Of a DNA stretch of 33,848 nucleotides, positions 28,440 through 33,848 are shown piece after piece; within the stretch, counting starts at the first letter, position 1; every line of letters begins with the position of its first letter. Under the pieces are notes generated by a model, which made no database searches, was not told the origin of the DNA, and saw only the letters and a list, made by a program, of their open reading frames with translations. Source of the DNA: Oscillospiraceae bacterium (GTDB taxonomy: Bacteria > Bacillota > Clostridia > Oscillospirales > Acutalibacteraceae); NCBI GenBank assembly GCA_015065785.1, contig SVPR01000023.1, positions 1 through 33,848 of the forward strand, given 5' to 3'. The translations under genes were made by a program, and so were the position numbers.

Positions 28440-29786
28440 ATGGCATCAAAATATTCTTTAGATATGACAAAAGGACCCTTTTTTAAGAAGATTTTAAGAT
28501 TTTCTTTGCCCCTCGTGTTAACAGGTCTTTTACAGATGATTTATAACACCGCAGATGTAATTGTTGTTGGTCGTTTTGCAGGTGGTACTGCACTCGCAGC
28601 AGTTGGTGCAACAGGCTCCCTGGTTAATTTAATTCTTAATATATTCTTAGGAATGTCAATGGGCTCAGGCGTTATGACCGCAAAATACATTGGTGCTAGA
28701 GATGAAAATTCAGTAAAAAGATGCGTTCACTCTGCAATGCTTTTAAGTATTTTAAGTGGTATTTTTGTTGCTATCTTTGGTTTTCTTTTTTCAGAAGAGC
28801 TTCTTGTTATGATGGATTCACCCGAAGATGTTTTGCCACTTTCAAAGCTTTATTTGCAAATATTCTTTTTTGGTGCCCCTGCGGGTATGGTCTTTAACTT
28901 CGGTGCAAGTATAGTAAGAGCAACCGGTGACACTAAAAAACCACTTTTAATTCTTTCGCTTTCAGGTATTGTAAACATTGTTCTTAATTTAATTCTTGTC
29001 ATTAAATTTAATATGAGCGTTGCAGGTGTTGCTATTGCTACGATAGTTTCACAATACATCTCGGCAACTATAATTGTTATAGTGCTTTTAAATATGAAAA
29101 ATGCCTGTAAATTAGATATTAAAAAATTACGCTTTCATAAGGAAGAGCTTAAAAGAATTCTTTATGTTGGCATTCCTGCAGGTATTCAGAACTCTCTTTT
29201 TTCAGTTTCAAATGTTATAATTCAGACAACTGTCAATTCATTCGGCTCTGTTGCTATGGCGGGTATTGCCGCCGGTTCAAATGTTGATAGCTTCATTTAC
29301 ACCTGTACAAATGCAATTTCGCAGACAACTATGACTTTCTCTTCACAAAACTATGGTGCGAAAAAATACGAGAATTTTAACAAAATCTATTTCCGTTGCG
29401 TTGTACTCACAATTGCAATTGGTGGCGGGATGGGTGCTTTAGGTGTTGTGTTTAAAGATTTTCTTGTAGGAATTTTCTCAACCGACCCGGCAGTTATTGA
29501 AATTGGTGCCCAAAGATTAACTCTTATTTTACCATTCTATTTCTTCTGTTCACTTATGGATGTAGGCGCAGGTCAGTTAAGAGGTATGGGTAAATCTTTC
29601 TTACCTATGATAGTTTCTCTTTTAGGTGGTTGCGGACTTCGTCTTCTCTGGATTTTCGTATTTTTCCCCAAAAACCCGACACTTATATACCTTTACTACG
29701 CGTACCCGATTTCGTGGACGATTACATTTGTAGTGCTTTTTGTTTGTTACTTTATAGTAAGGAAGCAGATATTAAAGAAAAGATAG
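28440..29786 (+). CDS. MATE-family multidrug/metabolite efflux transporter (448 aa)
   Basis: This is an integral membrane antiporter of the MATE family, which exports cationic drugs or metabolites using a Na+ or H+ gradient. The product is mostly hydrophobic with about 12 membrane helices in two homologous halves. The first begins LSLDMTKG-like cytosolic residues then FSLPLVLTGLLQMIYNTADV, and the second begins around GIPAGIQNSLFSVSNVII. LRATGDTKKP-like and GAGQLRGMGKS motifs are typical of the clostridial NorM/DinF-like group. The ATG at 28440 has AAGAAGG upstream; the in-frame TTG at 28422 overlaps that site and is rejected. The last base of its stop codon begins a heptamer array, followed by a terminator. 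Substrate is not predictable. Confidence 0.92.
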   Translation: MASKYSLDMTKGPFFKKILRFSLPLVLTGLLQMIYNTADVIVVGRFAGGTALAAVGATGSLVNLILNIFLGMSMGSGVMTAKYIGARDENSVKRCVHSAMLLSILSGIFVAIFGFLFSEELLVMMDSPEDVLPLSKLYLQIFFFGAPAGMVFNFGASIVRATGDTKKPLLILSLSGIVNIVLNLILVIKFNMSVAGVAIATIVSQYISATIIVIVLLNMKNACKLDIKKLRFHKEELKRILYVGIPAGIQNSLFSVSNVIIQTTVNSFGSVAMAGIAAGSNVDSFIYTCTNAISQTTMTFSSQNYGAKKYENFNKIYFRCVVLTIAIGGGMGALGVVFKDFLVGIFSTDPAVIEIGAQRLTLILPFYFFCSLMDVGAGQLRGMGKSFLPMIVSLLGGCGLRLLWIFVFFPKNPTLIYLYYAYPISWTITFVVLFVCYFIVRKQILKKR

Positions 29787-29813
29787 GAAGCAGGAAACAG
29801 GAAACAGGAAATA
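29786..29813 (+). repeat. Heptamer array, four units (GGAAACA type), abutting the MATE stop codon
   Basis: Units are GGAAGCA, GGAAACA, GGAAACA, GGAAATA. The first G is the last base of the TAG stop codon of the MATE gene. Same family as 24231-24258. Confidence 0.88.
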
Positions 29814-29817
29814 GAAA

Positions 29818-29863
29818 AACTCACCATAGGCTCATAATGAATCTATGGTGAGTTTATTTTTTT
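29818..29863 (+). terminator. Terminator of the MATE gene
   Basis: A perfect 12-bp stem, AACTCACCATAG and CTATGGTGAGTT, is followed by TATTTTTTT. Confidence 0.92.
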
Positions 29864-29912
29864 GAAGTTGCTATGAACGATTATTAATCATAATAAATTT
29901 TGATGCAGAAGG

Positions 29913-29965
29913 CATTTTCTTCACCCCGAAGCTGTATACAGATACTGCGAGCGGGTGAAAAAATG
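29913..29965 (-). other. Inverted repeat downstream of groEL
   Basis: Arms CATTTTCTTCACCC (29913-29926) and GGGTGAAAAAATG (29953-29965) pair with a one-base bulge around a loop containing the small palindrome CTGTATACAG. It lies 23 bp after the groEL stop and could end or protect the groESL transcript, although no T-run follows on the minus strand. Confidence 0.55.
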
Positions 29966-29987
29966 ACTTATGCGCAAAATTATATGA

Positions 29988-31634
<1,647 letters not shown>

Positions 31635-31669
31635 TTACTCCTTAAAATTAAATTGTAATATAAAGTTAA

Positions 31670-31984
<315 letters not shown>

Positions 31985-31999
31985 TTACTTTTCTTGTGT

Positions 32000-32026
32000 T
32001 TAGCACTCTCTTAATTTGAGTGCTAA
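32000..32026. promoter_or_regulatory. CIRCE operator (HrcA-binding site)
   Basis: The site matches the consensus exactly: TTAGCACTC, nine bases, GAGTGCTAA. It lies just downstream of the groES -10 box and is the established binding site of the heat-shock repressor HrcA, whose gene is not in this window. Confidence 0.98.
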
Positions 32027-32030
32027 AAGT

Positions 32031-32059
32031 ATAATAATACCTTTTAAGTAAAAAATCAA
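32031..32059 (-). promoter_or_regulatory. groESL promoter
   Basis: The minus strand has TTGATT (32054-32059), a 17-bp spacer and TATTAT (32031-32036), directly upstream of CIRCE. Confidence 0.75.
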
Positions 32060-32194
32060 GGGGTTTTGAAAAGTTTTTACTCTATTTCCTTAAATTTACA
32101 ATTAGGTAACATTATTTATTATGATAAAAACACATTAAAAAATACCTGAGGAAAAAGTTTCTTGCACTAAATGAGCAGAAAATTTATAAAAGGG

Positions 32195-32250
32195 TTGATA
32201 TTTGTTATGTTTTCGGCTATAATAACACCAGATATTAAATCAGCCGAAAA
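32195..32250 (+). promoter_or_regulatory. Promoter and flanking dyad of the DUF4143-type ATPase gene
   Basis: TTGATA (32195-32200) and TATAAT (32218-32223) are separated by 17 bp. A 9-bp inverted repeat, TTTTCGGCT (32210-32218) and AGCCGAAAA (32242-32250), brackets the -10 box and the start point, with the right arm running into the ribosome binding site region. This could be an operator. Confidence 0.65.
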
Positions 32251-32262
32251 AGGTGTTGCTAT

Positions 32263-33486
32263 ATGTATATTAAAAGACATGCTGAAAAAACAGTTGAACA
32301 ATTATCGAAAATGTTTGGAGCTGTGCTTGTTGCGGGACCACGACAAGTAGGTAAAACAACCATGCTTGATAAACTGACGAGCGGCATAGGCAAAGTTACG
32401 TTAGATGATCCCATCCTCCGTGCAAGTGCCGAAGAAGAAAGTATAACGTTCTTCAAGGATAATCCGCCACCTGTTTTTGTCGACGAAATCCAAAAAACTC
32501 CCGCATTATTTGAGCAAATCAAAATTTTTCTTGACAGAGACCATAAAAAAGGTCAATTCTATATGTGCGGTTCTCAGCAATTTAAAATGATGAAGGGTGT
32601 CAGTGAAACTCTTGCGGGACGTATCGGACTTGTAACACTACTAGGACTTTCTTTGAGAGAAGCTTATAGCGTAGCTAATGATACTCCTTTTATCCCAACG
32701 CCAGAGTACTTTGTTGAAAGAAAAACTGAGCTTGCAGACCTTTCTTATAATGATATTTGGAAGATTATTCATCGTGGTTCTATGCCTGAACTCAGAGAAA
32801 ATCCAGATTTTGATTGGCAGATGTTTTATGGTGCATACGTACGCACCTACATTGACCGTGATGTAAGAGAACTTTCCGAAATTGGCGATACGGTAAAATT
32901 CACAAAGTTCATGGTAGCTGTAGCAGCCTGTACAGGACAGCTTCTTAATTTAGCATCACTATCTCGTGATGTGGGAATCAGTCAACCTACTGCCGAACGT
33001 TGGTTGTCGATTCTCGTTGCATCCAATATTGTGTATCTTTTACAACCCTACTCCAATAATGTAGTAAAAAGAAGTATAAAAACGCCGAAGCTGTATTTCC
33101 TTGATACTGGGTTAGCGGCGTATCTCACAAAATGGAACACACCAGATGTTCTAAAAAATGGTGCAATGGCAGGGGCTTTCTTTGAGACTTTCGTCGTATC
33201 GGAAATAATAAAATCGTATTACAATAAAGGTATCCTTGAATTGCCACTTTATTTCTATCGCGACAAGGATATGCGAGAAATTGACCTTCTTATTGAAGAC
33301 AGTGGAACGCTTTATCCTCTTGAGATGAAAAAGCATGCCGATCCTTCAAAAAAAGATATTGAGTCATTCAGTGTTCTCGATAAAATCTCTAACATGAGAC
33401 GTGGGCCCGGTGGCGTTATCTGTCTTTACGATAAACTTATTACATTACAAGGCGACGATAAAATTATCCCTGTAAATTATCTGTAG
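32263..33486 (+). CDS. ATP-binding protein, AAA ATPase with DUF4143 C-terminal domain (407 aa)
   Basis: This is a P-loop ATPase of the widespread AAA_14/DUF4143 type; the biological role of the family is poorly defined. The N-terminal ATPase domain has Walker A GPRQVGKT (25-32), Walker B VFVDEIQ (71-77) and the sensor-like CGSQQF (102-107). A winged-helix-like segment (about 228-262, LSRDVGISQPTAERWL) follows. The C-terminal domain begins near PKLYFLDTGLAAYL (275-288) and has Glu308, then EIDLLIE and LEMKK, giving Asp341, Glu354 and Lys356 in the spacing of a PD-(D/E)XK nuclease-like core. The ATG has AAAGGTG upstream. It is a single-gene unit with its own promoter and terminator. Such genes are often patchily distributed; nuclease activity is inference. 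Confidence 0.9.
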   Translation: MYIKRHAEKTVEQLSKMFGAVLVAGPRQVGKTTMLDKLTSGIGKVTLDDPILRASAEEESITFFKDNPPPVFVDEIQKTPALFEQIKIFLDRDHKKGQFYMCGSQQFKMMKGVSETLAGRIGLVTLLGLSLREAYSVANDTPFIPTPEYFVERKTELADLSYNDIWKIIHRGSMPELRENPDFDWQMFYGAYVRTYIDRDVRELSEIGDTVKFTKFMVAVAACTGQLLNLASLSRDVGISQPTAERWLSILVASNIVYLLQPYSNNVVKRSIKTPKLYFLDTGLAAYLTKWNTPDVLKNGAMAGAFFETFVVSEIIKSYYNKGILELPLYFYRDKDMREIDLLIEDSGTLYPLEMKKHADPSKKDIESFSVLDKISNMRRGPGGVICLYDKLITLQGDDKIIPVNYL

Positions 33487-33591
33487 GGTAAGTTTATTAA
33501 TCCATATCTGGTTCAAATACGCTCACTCTAGGGTGAAAGGAATTATCCGAAGCATTTATTTTATAGCGTTGAAAAAACGATATTAGAAATC

Positions 33592-33637
33592 AAAACACCC
33601 TCGTTATGTTGAAACAACAATTGCGAGGGCGTTTTTT
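33592..33637. terminator. Terminator between the ATPase gene and the small ORF
   Basis: An outer CCCTCG/CGAGGG stem and an inner TGTTG/CAACA stem are followed by GTTTTTTCTT. The left flank is CAAAAC, so it also gives a T-run on the minus strand. It lies about 105 bp after the ATPase stop; nothing coding is visible between. Confidence 0.85.
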
Positions 33638-33670
33638 CTTCTTCTATAATTTTTCCATTAAAATCATAGT

Positions 33671-33784
33671 TTAATATATATTTTCTCCGTCTGAAATATT
33701 TTTTGCCTTATCGTCATCGCAAATCAAATACATCAAAGTATTGTAAATTAGTTCGTTGTTTGCCTTATCCATATTTATTGACAT
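33671..33784 (-). CDS. Small hypothetical protein (37 aa)
   Basis: An ORF below usual length limits: the minus strand from the ATG at 33784 encodes 37 residues starting MSINMDKANNELIYNTLMYL and ending DGENIY. A strong GGAGG ribosome binding site lies eight bases before the ATG, and a terminator-like hairpin follows the gene, which supports real translation. It is acidic and hydrophilic with one short hydrophobic stretch (LIYNTLMYLI) and has no signal peptide. I do not recognise the family. The 64 bp between it and the window end shows no other feature. Confidence 0.55.
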   Translation of the reverse strand: MSINMDKANNELIYNTLMYLICDDDKAKNISDGENIY

Positions 33785-33848
33785 TCCATTTACCTCCATA
33801 AATAACTTAATACCATTTTTGCCAATCTACTGATTCTAGTTCACCATT

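Noticed and set aside
1429..29813. Heptamer arrays as CRISPR or minisatellite arrays
   Set aside because: Units are 7 bp with no spacers and no cas genes are present; arrays are too short for CRISPR.

Overview
The window is AT-rich chromosomal DNA from an anaerobic, low-GC Gram-positive bacterium of the class Clostridia, probably an Oscillospiraceae/Ruminococcaceae-like gut organism. The evidence is strong AGGAGG-type ribosome binding sites, TTGACA/TATAAT promoters with 17-bp spacing, a CIRCE-controlled groES-groEL operon, a complete [FeFe]-hydrogenase maturation operon (hydE-hydG-hydF), a GH78 rhamnosidase and a very large secreted Ig/Fn3 protein. No rRNA, tRNA, CRISPR, transposase or phage gene was seen. 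The taxonomic placement is inference.

Layout. 1-1.4 kb: 3' end of class II fructose-bisphosphate aldolase, then a small divergent module (Cys-rich 72-aa protein and a 65-aa XRE-type regulator) bracketed by two related terminator hairpins. 1.5-8 kb, carbohydrate use: GH78 alpha-L-rhamnosidase (-); rsmA, a PfkB sugar kinase and a D-allulose/D-tagatose 3-epimerase family enzyme as one + operon; an FGGY sugar kinase (-). 8-10 kb: rpsU (S21), a Xaa-Pro peptidase and a family-4 uracil-DNA glycosylase on the minus strand. 10.1-18.1 kb: a divergent cluster of two SCP2-like paralogues, a two-subunit transketolase, two class III PLP aminotransferases and a tandem class II aldolase. 18.4-24.1 kb: a 1911-aa secreted protein with about nine Ig-like and seven Fn3-like repeats. 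24.5-28.3 kb: hydF, hydG, hydE. 28.4-29.8 kb: a MATE exporter. 30-32 kb: groEL, groES, CIRCE. 32.3-33.5 kb: a DUF4143-type ATPase. At the end is a 37-aa small ORF.

How the genes work together. The sugar genes release rhamnose from glycans and feed ketoses to fructose phosphates; the fba fragment belongs to the glycolysis downstream. The 10-18 kb cluster has no recognised pathway. Its parts (C2-transferring transketolase, PLP transamination or amino-shift, retro-aldol chemistry, SCP2 folds that may bind a hydrophobic ligand) suggest one uncharacterised route around an amino- or keto-sugar-like compound.

Overlaid on the genes is an intergenic repeat system: about ten arrays of 7-bp direct repeats of several unrelated sequence families. 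They often adjoin tiny hairpins whose stems differ in sequence but stay complementary, and lie beside stop codons or terminators. Three composite sites (near 11.0, 18.2 and 24.4 kb) share an architecture of similar length. This and the 10-18 kb cluster are the most noteworthy features here.
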